Assembly (NCBI GenBank): GCA_016287765.1
Contig: JAEEWS010000021.1
Location: forward strand, 1 to 42,494
Direction: 5' to 3'
DNA: 42,494 nt
Source of the DNA: Lachnospiraceae bacterium
GTDB taxonomy: Bacteria; Bacillota_A; Clostridia; Lachnospirales; Lachnospiraceae
Positions 10,276 to 19,134 of the stretch are shown here, one piece after another. A program made the translations under genes and the position numbers. Numbering within the stretch: position 1 is the stretch's first letter; each line of letters opens with the position of its first letter. The notes beneath the pieces were generated by a model, which was given only the letters and a program-made list of their open reading frames with translations, ran no database searches and was not told the DNA's origin.

Positions 10276-11091
10276 ATGAAAAAGAAAAAGACTGTTTCCA
10301 CAATAAAATACGGAAAGTCCTTTAAGGCCGGCCTCATAATGGTGGCTGTGATCCTGATCCTGGCTGTGATCGGTCTGTTTTGGACGCCCTATGACGTGAA
10401 TGAGATGAGTTATACCGTAAAGAATAACGCACCTTCTCTTTTACATCCCTTCGGTACCGATAATTTCGGCCGTGACGTGCTGAGCCGAGTAATGCAGGGG
10501 GCTTCACTTTCCTTCCTCATCGCTGTGGCGGTGGTGGGAACGGGAACCATAGTAGGAACTGTGGTTGGGGCGCTTACGGGTTACTTCGGAGGCATTGTGG
10601 ATGCTGTACTTATGAGAATTAACGATGCCCTTTCGGCTTTTCCCGGTGTGTTATTGGCATTGGTGATCATCGCTGTCATCGGTAACGGAAAATACAACCT
10701 GATCCTGGCTTTGGGCATAGTTTTCATCCCCAGCTATGTCAGAGTGGTGAGGGGCGAAGTATTAAAACAGAAAGAACTGGATTATGTTAAGAACATGAAG
10801 CTTATGGGAGCTTCGGATCTGCACATGATCTTTATAGATATATTGCCTAACATAAAGACAGCACTGACAGCATCGGTGCTGATCGGTTTTCAGAATGCGG
10901 TGCTTTCGGAAGCGGGCATGAGTTATCTGGGTCTGGGAGTTACACCTCCGGATCCCAGCCTCGGACGTATGCTTTCCGAAGCTCAGAGCTGTCTGATATA
11001 TGCTCCCTGGTACGCCATCGCACCGGGACTTACCATATTGTTTTTAACCTTAGGATTGGGATTCATTTCACATGGACTTGCTGAACGTTAA
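10276..11091 (+). CDS. Oligopeptide ABC transporter permease, DppC/OppC type
   Basis: 271-residue second permease. Has the DppC hallmarks: first membrane segment, HPFGTDNFGRDVLSRVMQGA (about 54-73), then five membrane segments and the EAA loop VRGEVLKQKELDYVKNMKLMGASD (about 155-178). No strong ribosome site precedes the ATG; a GGAAGCGAAGCGG tract is about 20 bases upstream. The 3' end overlaps the ATPase gene by 20 bases in another frame. Confidence 0.93.
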   Translation: MKKKKTVSTIKYGKSFKAGLIMVAVILILAVIGLFWTPYDVNEMSYTVKNNAPSLLHPFGTDNFGRDVLSRVMQGASLSFLIAVAVVGTGTIVGTVVGALTGYFGGIVDAVLMRINDALSAFPGVLLALVIIAVIGNGKYNLILALGIVFIPSYVRVVRGEVLKQKELDYVKNMKLMGASDLHMIFIDILPNIKTALTASVLIGFQNAVLSEAGMSYLGLGVTPPDPSLGRMLSEAQSCLIYAPWYAIAPGLTILFLTLGLGFISHGLAER

Positions 11092-12664
11092 AAAAATGAA
11101 TATTTCGGTGGACGTCCCCGGAGGCGAGAAGCGCCTGGTGAAGGACGTGAGCTTTGATGTGAAAAAAGGCGAAATCCTGGGCCTGGTAGGTGCTTCCGGA
11201 TCCGGAAAGAGCCTGACCTCCATGGCCATTGCCCATATCCTTAGGAAGGAATACAAGATCTCTTCCGAAGGGGTGGAGTTTGACGGGAAAAGGCTGGATC
11301 TCATGAGCGAAAAGGAACTCTGTGACATTAGAGGTAAAGAGATAGCCTATGTCTTCCAGGAGCCCATGACCTCTCTAAATCCTCTTTTAAGGATCGGCCG
11401 TCAGGTGGAAGAGCCCCTTAACATACACAAGATAGGATTTAAATCCAAAGAAGATAAAAAGGCGGCGGTCAAAGAAGCCCTTAAGGAAGCGGGGCTGGAA
11501 CCCACGGACAGGCTTCTTAAAGCCTATCCCCATCAGCTTTCCGGAGGACAGCGGCAGAGAGTCATGATCGCCATGGCCTTTATCTGTGATCCGAAGCTTC
11601 TGGTTGCGGATGAGATCACCACAGCCCTGGATGTGGATACCACAAATATCATCGCCGAGCTTCTCATGGAAAGAAGGAAGCTTCACGGAACTTCCATTAT
11701 ATTTATCTCCCACGACACAAAGCTGGTGGAGCGCGTTTCCGACAGGATCCTTCATATGAAGAACGGGGAGATGCTTGAAAACAGGGCCGGGGTTTCGGAA
11801 GGTACGGCTGTAGGAAATAGTCCCGTTAAGAAGCAGGAAGTGGGGAAGAATCGGGAAAAGACAGCGGAAGGTGAGGCTGCGGAAGGTCGGAGCGGCGATG
11901 GAAATGTGAGCGAGGGGGGAGATATTGACCCGTCGAGAAGAGATATGCCCGGAGGAAATGACAGAAAAGTCATTCTGGAAGTGAAGGATCTGTCCTTTGC
12001 CTACGAAGACAGGGGCATTCTCGGGAAGGTCACCCTAAAGCCGGTGCTGAAGGACGTGAACCTGAAGCTGTACGAGGGCGAGACCCTGGGCATCGTGGGA
12101 AAGAGCGGCTCGGGGAAATCCACCCTGGTAAAGACCATCTGCGGGCTGCAGAAACAGAGCGAGGGCAGCGTGATCTACGCCGAAGGATCCGAGGATCCGC
12201 AAATGGTATTCCAGGATCCCTACTCAAGTCTGAATCCGGCCAGATCCGTGGGGCGCATCCTTTACGAGGCCATCCTCATGGGGGAGCGAAGGGCCGCAAA
12301 GCGCGGAAACAGGCGGAAAGTGACCAAGACTTTAGCACGGCAAGTTGTGCTTGATATGCTGAAAAGTGTTGACTTAAAATCCGAGATAGCGTATCGTAAA
12401 ATAAGCGAACTTTCGGGCGGAGAGAGACAGCGAGTAGCCATCGCGACCGCACTGATAGCACGGCCGGGCATAGTCATTCTGGACGAGCCCGTGTCAGCAA
12501 TAGATGCAAATGTACAGGAGCAGATACTTGCTCTTTTAAGAAAGCTGAAAAGTTCTTTCGGTTGTTCATACATTTTCATTTCCCATGACCCGGAAGTTAT
12601 CGCGAAAATATGCGATAGGGTTTTGGTTATAGAGAATGGCGGAATCAAAGAAAAAGAAAGATAA
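11072..12664 (+). CDS. Fused two-domain oligopeptide ABC transporter ATPase (DppD-DppF fusion type)
   Basis: 530 residues with two complete ATPase domains, as in GsiA/YejF. Domain 1: Walker A GASGSGKS (about 36-43), signature LSGGQRQRVMIAMA, Walker B LLVADEIT. Domain 2: Walker A GKSGSGKS (about 347-354), signature LSGGERQRVAIATA, Walker B IVILDEPVSAID. A charged, low-complexity linker of about 70 residues rich in E, G and K (about 233-300) joins them. The usual DppD C-terminal zinc/oligopeptide extension is absent between the domains. It overlaps the permease gene upstream and the exporter gene downstream (29 bases), so all are translationally coupled. Confidence 0.93.
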   Translation: MDLLNVKKMNISVDVPGGEKRLVKDVSFDVKKGEILGLVGASGSGKSLTSMAIAHILRKEYKISSEGVEFDGKRLDLMSEKELCDIRGKEIAYVFQEPMTSLNPLLRIGRQVEEPLNIHKIGFKSKEDKKAAVKEALKEAGLEPTDRLLKAYPHQLSGGQRQRVMIAMAFICDPKLLVADEITTALDVDTTNIIAELLMERRKLHGTSIIFISHDTKLVERVSDRILHMKNGEMLENRAGVSEGTAVGNSPVKKQEVGKNREKTAEGEAAEGRSGDGNVSEGGDIDPSRRDMPGGNDRKVILEVKDLSFAYEDRGILGKVTLKPVLKDVNLKLYEGETLGIVGKSGSGKSTLVKTICGLQKQSEGSVIYAEGSEDPQMVFQDPYSSLNPARSVGRILYEAILMGERRAAKRGNRRKVTKTLARQVVLDMLKSVDLKSEIAYRKISELSGGERQRVAIATALIARPGIVILDEPVSAIDANVQEQILALLRKLKSSFGCSYIFISHDPEVIAKICDRVLVIENGGIKEKER

Positions 12665-14531
12665 GAGCGCAAATTTTATATGGAAATACATCCGGCGGCA
12701 CAAGATCGCTTATTTCTTCGGTCTTGTGGCGCTTTTTGTTGTGGATTACGTTAACCTTTATGTGCCCCAGTACACCGGGGAGACAATGGACGGGCTGATG
12801 GACGGAACGCTGGACAGAAGCGGCCTTTTCGAGATGATCCTTAAGATCATCTTGGTGGGTCTGGTCATCATGGCCATGCGTTTTTTGTGGAGATATACAC
12901 TCTTCGGATCCTGCCGTAAGATCGAGTATGAGATCCGCGTGGACCTGTACAAGCATCTCTCCAAGCAGTCCACCAACTTTTACAACAACAATAAGACCGG
13001 TGATCTCATGAGCTATTTCACCAACGACCTGGGGGCTATCCGTCAGGCAGTGGGTATGGCGGTCATCTCCACCTTTGACGCCAGCGTCATGACCATCATG
13101 GTGCTGATCAAGATGGCGGTTTACGTTAACCTTCCCCTTACCGGGCTTGCGATCATTCCCATGATCGTGATCCTTATCGGCGGGGTCAAGTACGGCGCAG
13201 AGATCGAGAAGAGATTTGACGAGAAGCAGGCGGCTTTTTCAAAAATGTCCGACAAGGTGCAGGAGAGCATTTCGGGCATACGTGTGATCAAGGCCTTTGT
13301 GCAGGAAAAGGAAGAGCTTAAGAGTTTCGCCGAGACCAACGCCTACAACAAGAAAAAGAATCTTCGCATTGTCAGCCTTATGGCTGTGGTAATGCCTTTT
13401 CTTGATCTTCTCATCGGACTTTCCAGCGTTATCACCCTCCTTTACGGCGGTTGGCTGGTAGTGAACGGAGAGCTCAGCCCCGGGCGGTTCGTGGCCTTCA
13501 CCACCTATATAGGCATGCTGGTATGGCCCATGATCGCCATGGGTGATTCCATCACCAGCTTCTCCCAGGGTATCGCTTCCATGAAGCGTATAGGCGCCAT
13601 CTTTAAGGTGGAGCCTGAGATCAGGGATACTTTAAAGACCGACAAAAGTATCACGGATCTTAAGGGAGAGATCAGGTTTAAGCATCTCAGATTCAAATAT
13701 AAAGAAGGGCTTCCGGAAGTATTGTCCGGCATAGATCTTACAATTCCCGCCGGCTCATCCCTTGCCATCATCGGTAAGACGGGCTGCGGAAAGAGTACCG
13801 TGGCGAACCTCCTTCTTCATATGCACAATGTGGAAGACGGGCAGATCTACTTCGACGGTCATGACATCAACACCATCCCTCTTAATGTGCTCCGTTCCAA
13901 GATAGCCTATGTCCAGCAGGATAATTTCCTGTTCTCCGACACGCTGCAGACCAACATCGCCTTCGGAAAGCGCGAGTTTAAGCCTGCTCCAAGAAACAAG
14001 AGAATAGATAACAGAATAGTTCTTAATAAAAACGACAGTATGGAAGCCTACCTGGAAGCTGAGTTTGCAAGGCGCGAAAGCCTGGCGGACAAGGCATATG
14101 ACGACCTTCAGGAGGTGCAGGAAGCCGCAAAAGCAGCCTGCATCCATGACAACATCATGGAATTTCCCAAGGGCTACGCCACCATGGTGGGCGAGCGAGG
14201 CGTCACAGTCTCCGGCGGCCAGAAGCAGCGATCTTCCATCGCCCGTGCCCTCATGAAAGACTCCGCCATACTCATCCTTGACGATTCTCTCTCCGCCGTG
14301 GATACCGACACGGAAGAGCAGATCCTCTCCAACCTCAGGAAAAACCGGGCCGGCAAGACCACCATCATCATCGCCCACAGGATCTCCACCATCGAGCATT
14401 GCGACAAGATCGCAGTCCTGGACGAAGGCAAGATCGTGGAATACGGCAGCCATGCCGAGCTTGTGAAGCTCGGCGGCCAGTACGCCCAGCTCTACGAAAA
14501 GCAAAAGCTGGAGGAAGCTCTGGCAGAATGA
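12636..14531 (+). CDS. Heterodimeric ABC exporter half-transporter with degenerate catalytic site
   Basis: 631 residues: six-segment membrane domain (about 15-310) then ATPase domain. Walker A is GKTGCGKST (about 384-392), signature VSGGQKQR, Walker B LILDD followed by SLSAVD, so the catalytic glutamate is replaced by aspartate (D550). That replacement marks the degenerate subunit of heterodimers such as BmrC/BmrD or TM287/288. About 40 extra residues lie between the Q-loop and the signature (about 447-490), rich in charged residues. It overlaps the fused importer ATPase. Its stop codon TGA is the first three bases of a dispersed repeat copy. Role: efflux of drugs, lipids or peptides; substrate unknown. 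Confidence 0.92.
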   Translation: MAESKKKKDKSANFIWKYIRRHKIAYFFGLVALFVVDYVNLYVPQYTGETMDGLMDGTLDRSGLFEMILKIILVGLVIMAMRFLWRYTLFGSCRKIEYEIRVDLYKHLSKQSTNFYNNNKTGDLMSYFTNDLGAIRQAVGMAVISTFDASVMTIMVLIKMAVYVNLPLTGLAIIPMIVILIGGVKYGAEIEKRFDEKQAAFSKMSDKVQESISGIRVIKAFVQEKEELKSFAETNAYNKKKNLRIVSLMAVVMPFLDLLIGLSSVITLLYGGWLVVNGELSPGRFVAFTTYIGMLVWPMIAMGDSITSFSQGIASMKRIGAIFKVEPEIRDTLKTDKSITDLKGEIRFKHLRFKYKEGLPEVLSGIDLTIPAGSSLAIIGKTGCGKSTVANLLLHMHNVEDGQIYFDGHDINTIPLNVLRSKIAYVQQDNFLFSDTLQTNIAFGKREFKPAPRNKRIDNRIVLNKNDSMEAYLEAEFARRESLADKAYDDLQEVQEAAKAACIHDNIMEFPKGYATMVGERGVTVSGGQKQRSSIARALMKDSAILILDDSLSAVDTDTEEQILSNLRKNRAGKTTIIIAHRISTIEHCDKIAVLDEGKIVEYGSHAELVKLGGQYAQLYEKQKLEEALAE

Positions 14532-14557
14532 ACCCCGGGGACGGGGTTATGGGTTCA
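14529..14557. repeat. Dispersed TGA-ended repeat, copy b
   Basis: 29-bp copy with the G-rich strand on top, ends TGAACCC and GGGTTCA forming a perfect 7-bp inverted repeat. Its first three bases are the stop codon of the preceding exporter gene. Confidence 0.88.
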
Positions 14558-14671
14558 TTTTCGAAAGTGGCCGGGTGTTTCCTAAAAATGAGGCATCGGA
14601 AATTGAAAAACTCAAAAATCGATGAGACAAGTACATCGGTTTTAAAATAAATGGACTAATGCGCAGAATGC

Positions 14672-14764
14672 TTGCTCGAATGCTCGTGCGTGAAAACACA
14701 GGTGTAGCGGGCTACTCCGAGGCTTTCATGTACGGGTAGTCGGGCAAACAGGCAAGCATTGGGT
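14672..14764 (+). ncRNA. Candidate structured leader between the two exporter genes
   Basis: The 284-bp gap between the exporter halves holds no plausible gene. An outer 9-bp pairing AATGCTTGC / GCAAGCATT encloses an inner stem GGCTACTC / GGGTAGTC that pairs fully in RNA with two G-U wobbles. It lies about 50 bases before the second exporter gene on the same strand. I do not recognise it as a known riboswitch class, so the RNA role is only inferred. Confidence 0.3.
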
Positions 14765-14815
14765 CCGGTTATTTAATAACTGATGTACTGGCATTATTAA
14801 TAGGAATTATACAAG

Positions 14816-16573
14816 ATGGAAAATTTAGAGAAAAAACAGAAGAAAAAGTCCGTGTTTTTAAGGCTTTTAAAGTATGCAGTACCCTATGCGGGGAGTCTGG
14901 CGCTGGCGCTCTTTTTGGTGCTTGCCATAACCGCGCTTGATCTGTACAGGCCGATGATACTCGGAAATGTGGTGGATATATTTTCGGAGTCGGGAGATTT
15001 TGACGCCGTGAAAGGATATGCCTTAAGGTACCTGATCACCATCGTGCTGATCTTCGGCTTCAACTTTGCGCAGACCTGGATCCTGGCACTTACGGGGCAG
15101 AAGATCATTTACAACGTGCGCCAGCAGGTGTTTGAGCACGTACAGTCCCTGTCCCTGAGGTTTTTTGATATTACCCCCGTGGGCAGGATCGTGACCAGAG
15201 TGACCAATGACGTCGAGGCGCTGAACGAAATGTTCACCCAGGTTTTGATCAATCTGATCAAGAATTCCGTGAAGATCATCGGACTAGCGGTGGTGATGCT
15301 GATCCTCGACTGGAAGCTGGCGCTTCTGGGCTTTGCACTCATTCCTGTGATAGCGGTGCTGACCTACTTTTTCCGCTCGGTTTCAAGGACCACCTACAAG
15401 ATCGTGCGCACCAAGCTGACGGCGCTGAACACATATCTTTCCGAGCATCTGTCAGGGATGAAGGTGATCCAGATCTTTGCCAAGGAGAATGCGAAGAACG
15501 CGGAATTCAACGAGAGGGCGGAGGATCTTTATCACGCTTCCTTCCGTGAAATGATGGTGTTTGCCATTTTCAGACCTGCCATGTACATTCTTTCCATCAT
15601 TGCCATGGTCACTATCCTGAGTGCCGGCGGTGTGGACGTGCTGAACGGAACCATTACGGTGGGTACGCTTTACATCTTCTATAATTATATAAACCAGTTT
15701 TTTGAGCCCATACAGTCGCTGGCGGAACAGTTCGGAACGCTGCAGCAGTCTATGGCATCGGCGGAAAAAATCTTCACCCTGCTGGACGACGACACGAAGA
15801 TCAAGGAAAGCCTTAATCCTGTGGGCATAGATAGTGTCAAAGGGCGAATTGAGTTTAAGCATGTATGGTTTGCTTATAACAATGAAGACTGGATCCTTAA
15901 GGATGTGTCCTTTGTAATTGAGCCCGGCTCCAGCGCAGCATTTGTGGGCGCTACGGGGGCGGGCAAGTCCTCGATCCTTAACCTGATCGGCCGCTATTAC
16001 GACATTCAAAAGGGTTCCATCACCATAGACGGCGTGGACATCAAGGATATCAGGATCTCGGATCTCCGCCGCGCCATCGGACAGGTACAGCAGGATGTTT
16101 TCCTCTTTACCGGTGATATCAAGAACAATATCAGGCTTAAGAACGACAGCATCACTGATGATGACATCGTGAAAGCGGCAAAGACCGTAAATGCGGATGG
16201 ATTCATATCCCGTCTCGAGCATGCATATGATGAATATGTTACAGAACGCGGCTCAACCTTCTCAGCCGGAGAACGCCAGCTCATAAGTTTCGCCCGTACT
16301 CTTGCCTATGACCCTGCGATCCTTGTGCTGGATGAGGCAACGGCAAACATCGATACCGAAACCGAGAGTCTTATTCAGGATGCTCTCGCCCGCCTCATGA
16401 AGGGCAGAACCACAATCATGGTTGCCCATCGACTTTCCACCATACAACATGCGGACAAGATCATGGTCATGCACGACGGCCGCCTGGTGGAGGAAGGCAG
16501 CCACAGGGAGCTTATCGCCAAAGAAAACGGATATTACAAAAAGTTGTACGAAATTCAACTTGAAAATCAATAG
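14816..16573 (+). CDS. Heterodimeric ABC exporter half-transporter with canonical catalytic site
   Basis: 585 residues, partner of the preceding exporter half. Membrane domain about 15-310, ATPase domain with Walker A GATGAGKSS (about 381-389), a deviant signature FSAGERQ, canonical Walker B LVLDEATANID (catalytic E507) and H-loop VAHRLST. The pairing is complementary: this subunit brings the good glutamate but a weakened signature, the other brings a good SGGQ and the aspartate, so one of the two ATP sites is active and one degenerate. Ribosome site is weak (AGGA, 12 bases upstream). Confidence 0.93.
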   Translation: MENLEKKQKKKSVFLRLLKYAVPYAGSLALALFLVLAITALDLYRPMILGNVVDIFSESGDFDAVKGYALRYLITIVLIFGFNFAQTWILALTGQKIIYNVRQQVFEHVQSLSLRFFDITPVGRIVTRVTNDVEALNEMFTQVLINLIKNSVKIIGLAVVMLILDWKLALLGFALIPVIAVLTYFFRSVSRTTYKIVRTKLTALNTYLSEHLSGMKVIQIFAKENAKNAEFNERAEDLYHASFREMMVFAIFRPAMYILSIIAMVTILSAGGVDVLNGTITVGTLYIFYNYINQFFEPIQSLAEQFGTLQQSMASAEKIFTLLDDDTKIKESLNPVGIDSVKGRIEFKHVWFAYNNEDWILKDVSFVIEPGSSAAFVGATGAGKSSILNLIGRYYDIQKGSITIDGVDIKDIRISDLRRAIGQVQQDVFLFTGDIKNNIRLKNDSITDDDIVKAAKTVNADGFISRLEHAYDEYVTERGSTFSAGERQLISFARTLAYDPAILVLDEATANIDTETESLIQDALARLMKGRTTIMVAHRLSTIQHADKIMVMHDGRLVEEGSHRELIAKENGYYKKLYEIQLENQ

Positions 16574-16589
16574 CGCTATGCAATATAAT
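16560..16589 (+). promoter_or_regulatory. Promoter of the first lipoprotein gene
   Basis: TTGAAA (16560-16565), 18-bp spacer, TATAAT (16584-16589), starting inside the end of the exporter gene. A 7-bp hairpin, GAAGTCA / TGACTTC (16598-16616), sits at the start of the leader. Confidence 0.65.
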
Positions 16590-16652
16590 TTATATCGGAA
16601 GTCATGATGTGACTTCAAAAGCTCATTGTTTCTTGGGTAGGAAGGATGGATA

Positions 16653-17474
16653 ATGAAAAGAATATTCAGACTGTTGCTTGTTGTTGCTGCATTCTGCGCT
16701 CTCGCAGGATGCGGCTCGTCGGTCAATAAGAAGGAGGTCGCGGAGTATCTTAAGGCTGCGAACCCCGATTCGTCGGCGCTTCTCTTTTATACTTACGACG
16801 GAAGTACCACAACGAGGCGTGTCCTCTATGACAAAGACAGTAAAGAAGAGATCCTGAAAGACATATCAAAGCTCAGCGCATTGCCTGTCGCCGATTGGAC
16901 ACCTTCAAAGGGTGATGTGCCCTTCTACGGTATCATAATAGGCGGTGATAACGGAGATCTTGAAATCCTCTTCGCCGGAGGCTATGCGATCCTTGCCGAC
17001 GGAAGGACCTATAAGATGAGCTACAGTTTCCAAGGCTACGAGGGCAGATATGCCTGGCAAGATATGGATTATTTCGGCGGAATGGCCATGCCCTGCGCAT
17101 ATTTCGCGACACTCGGTTCATCAGGCTGGAACAGGGATCTTCTTAACGAAAGCGACGCGGTCGTTAACGACAGGATCGTTGTTACCCGTACGGGCGAGAA
17201 CAACGGAATAATCGACGTTGAGATTACCAATAATATGGGCATGAACTGGTTCTTCGGAGATTATTGGCATCTGGAGGTTAAGCTTGAAGATACCTGGTAC
17301 AGAGTCCCTTCAAAGGAACCGGTCTTTGTAAACGACATCGGTCACGAACTGGCCATGGGACAGTCCATGAAGAAAAGTTATGATATGAACTATTACGGAG
17401 AACTCCCGAGCGGAAGATACAGACTGATCATCGACGGCAGTGACGTTCAGGGCGCGTTGGAAATTGACAGATAA
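16653..17474 (+). CDS. Lipoprotein with C-terminal Ig-like (Big_14-type) domain, paralog 1
   Basis: 273 residues. Signal peptide ends in the lipobox LAGC, with lipidated Cys20. The middle (about 30-160) is a domain I do not recognise, containing FYTYDGSTTTRRVLYDK and PFYGIIIGG. The C-terminal part (about 165-270) has the look of a bacterial Ig-like domain: FGDYWHLEVKLEDTWYRVP, then YGELPSGRYRLIIDGSD. Ribosome site AGGAAGGA. Clearly homologous along its whole length to the lipoprotein encoded in reverse at 18138-19001. Exported surface protein; function unknown. Confidence 0.85.
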   Translation: MKRIFRLLLVVAAFCALAGCGSSVNKKEVAEYLKAANPDSSALLFYTYDGSTTTRRVLYDKDSKEEILKDISKLSALPVADWTPSKGDVPFYGIIIGGDNGDLEILFAGGYAILADGRTYKMSYSFQGYEGRYAWQDMDYFGGMAMPCAYFATLGSSGWNRDLLNESDAVVNDRIVVTRTGENNGIIDVEITNNMGMNWFFGDYWHLEVKLEDTWYRVPSKEPVFVNDIGHELAMGQSMKKSYDMNYYGELPSGRYRLIIDGSDVQGALEIDR

Positions 17475-17475
17475 T

Positions 17476-17513
17476 CAAAATACCTCCTTACCGAGCGGTA
17501 GGGAGGTGTTTTG
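17476..17513. terminator. Bidirectional terminator
   Basis: Long stem: CAAAATACCTCC... pairs with GGAGGTGTTTTG through an inner TACC/GGTA stem and a GAGC loop, with two T-G wobbles. It has A-rich left and T-rich right flanks, so it can end transcription from both the lipoprotein gene and the opposing gene. Confidence 0.8.
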
Positions 17514-17524
17514 ATGTAAAGCCC

Positions 17525-18052
17525 TCAGTCATTCAGCGTTTGCATGTATTCATCATATATTGATAATGCATCGACATATGATGAACATGGACCGACATAG
17601 GGATAATTATATGGTTGATCGATGGCTGTTTCGGACGAAAAATATATAAATGCATGCTGAGTTTTGTCAAAAGATAAATCCAGGATTATAGTGCATAGGT
17701 TACCGTCTTCATTGTATCGATAAAAAGTAATATATTCCAGATTCTGTTTGAACATATCCGAAAAAGATGCGGAATGCCTAATTAAATGGTATTCTTCGGA
17801 GTTTATATATATTACACCGCGGTTTTCAGCATATACGGAAATACCCTTCGGTATCGGGAAATCAGCTTTTACATGGATTTCTTCAGCTGAACCGATCTGA
17901 TAGAATGTGCCCTCGAAGCACATTCTTTTGGGTAAGGAATAGATGCTGAAAATGACAAGCAGGCATATTACTCCGGTAATAACAAGAAAACGGATCCTTG
18001 CTGCTTTTGACATTTTACAAGTAACTTGGCATTTCTGCAAAAGGGTAAACAA
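17525..18052 (-). CDS. Small single-span membrane protein, unknown function (TTG start)
   Basis: 175 residues. One hydrophobic segment at about 22-41 (FLVITGVICLLVIFSIYS) precedes an extracytoplasmic domain of about 130 residues with no motif I recognise. The start is a TTG with a good ribosome site, AAAAGGAG 8 bases upstream; the in-frame ATG at 18013 has none, so TTG is favoured. It lies between two paralogous lipoprotein genes and may work with them, but only position suggests that. Confidence 0.65.
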   Translation of the reverse strand: MFTLLQKCQVTCKMSKAARIRFLVITGVICLLVIFSIYSLPKRMCFEGTFYQIGSAEEIHVKADFPIPKGISVYAENRGVIYINSEEYHLIRHSASFSDMFKQNLEYITFYRYNEDGNLCTIILDLSFDKTQHAFIYFSSETAIDQPYNYPYVGPCSSYVDALSIYDEYMQTLND

Positions 18053-18072
18053 TGGTTACGCTCCTTTTCTAA

Positions 18073-18094
18073 TGACCCCCGTCCCCGGGGGTCA
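18073..18094. repeat. Dispersed TGA-ended repeat, short copy c
   Basis: A 22-bp reduced copy: TGACCCC ... GGGGTCA ends around CGTCC, lacking the CTAACC part of the full element. It sits just upstream of the membrane protein's ribosome site. Confidence 0.75.
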
Positions 18095-18137
18095 AATAGT
18101 TTGTTGAGTGAAAATACCCCGAAAAGGACGATGAGCG

Positions 18138-19001
18138 TTACTTCCGAGGGGGGAAATTGGAAAAAGTCGATTTGAATACGTAGGCTGCGTTGGCGTCGGA
18201 GCTGTCAATGACCAGCCTGTAAGTGCCGGCCGGAAGATCGCCGTAGTAACCGAGATCATAGGTATGCTTGCGGGATTCGCCCATGGGCAGTTCGAAAGCA
18301 ATATCGTGCACGATATGATCTTTTTTCAGAGGCAGGTTGTACCAGGTGCCATCCAAAAACGCCTCAAGATGCCAATATTCCCCGTACCTCCAGTCCATTC
18401 CAAGGCCATTCGTGACCTGAAGCTCAAGAAGTGATCCGCTTTCGCTGATCGGGGCCACAACCAGATGGGTGTTGACGTCAGAATCGGATGGAGTCAAAAA
18501 CTCCTGTTTCCAGCCCTTTTGGCCAAGCGAGATATAGTAACTGCAGGGCAGGGCCAAACCTCCGATATAATCGGTTTCCTGCCAGGCATATCTATTCTCG
18601 ACGCCGCCAAAGTCATAGTCAAATTCGTAGCCCCGGCCGTCTCCGAGGATAGCGTAGCCGCCGGCAAAAAGTATATTGATCTCACCAAGATCTCCGGCTC
18701 CGATGCTGATCCCATAGAAGGGGGCAGCAGCTTTGGATACGCCGTAATCAGCCACGGGCAATGCCTTCACCTTAGAAAGATCCGACAGGAGTTCCCGTAT
18801 AGATTTTTTGTCGAAGAGATAACGGATCGTGGTAGTGCTCCCGTCATAGACATAAAAGGTGAGAGCACTTGTTTCCGGACTGGCATTTGCCAGATAATCG
18901 GATACCTCTTTTTTTGAAACTTTTGAGCCGCAGCCCGTGAGAGGGGCAATTGTGGTAAAGGCAATAATAAATGAGAAAAGCAGGATAAATAATTTTTTCA
19001 T
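18138..19001 (-). CDS. Lipoprotein with C-terminal Ig-like (Big_14-type) domain, paralog 2
   Basis: 287 residues from the ATG at 19001, which follows AAAGG and begins the signal peptide MKKLFILLFSFIIAF; lipobox LTGC, Cys24. The open frame extends upstream to 19067, but those residues translate dispersed-repeat DNA and are unlikely. Same two-part layout as the lipoprotein at 16653: FYVYDGSTTTIRYLFDKKS, PFYGISIGAG, then YGEYWHLEAFLDGTWYNLP and YGDLPAGTYRLVIDSSD. The two genes face each other across a small membrane-protein gene, suggesting an inverted duplication. Confidence 0.85.
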   Translation of the reverse strand: MKKLFILLFSFIIAFTTIAPLTGCGSKVSKKEVSDYLANASPETSALTFYVYDGSTTTIRYLFDKKSIRELLSDLSKVKALPVADYGVSKAAAPFYGISIGAGDLGEINILFAGGYAILGDGRGYEFDYDFGGVENRYAWQETDYIGGLALPCSYYISLGQKGWKQEFLTPSDSDVNTHLVVAPISESGSLLELQVTNGLGMDWRYGEYWHLEAFLDGTWYNLPLKKDHIVHDIAFELPMGESRKHTYDLGYYGDLPAGTYRLVIDSSDANAAYVFKSTFSNFPPRK

Positions 19002-19037
19002 ATGAACGCCTTTCTTAATAAGGAAAATGAATGAAAA

Positions 19038-19134
19038 TGAACCCCTAACCCCGTCCCCGGGTGTCAAAAAATGAACCCCTAACCCCGTCCCCGGGTGTCA
19101 AAAAATGAACCCCTAACCCCGTCCCCGGGGTTCA
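19038..19134. repeat. Dispersed TGA-ended repeat, tandem copies d1-d3
   Basis: Three 29-bp copies at 19038-19066, 19072-19100 and 19106-19134, exact 34-bp period, same orientation. The last three bases of d3 are the reverse-strand stop codon of the gene at 19132-20175. Confidence 0.9.

Noticed and set aside
14672..14764. Cyclic di-GMP (GEMM-type) riboswitch
   Set aside because: Some short pieces resemble the class on the reverse strand, but the order of conserved blocks does not match and no gene follows on that strand.
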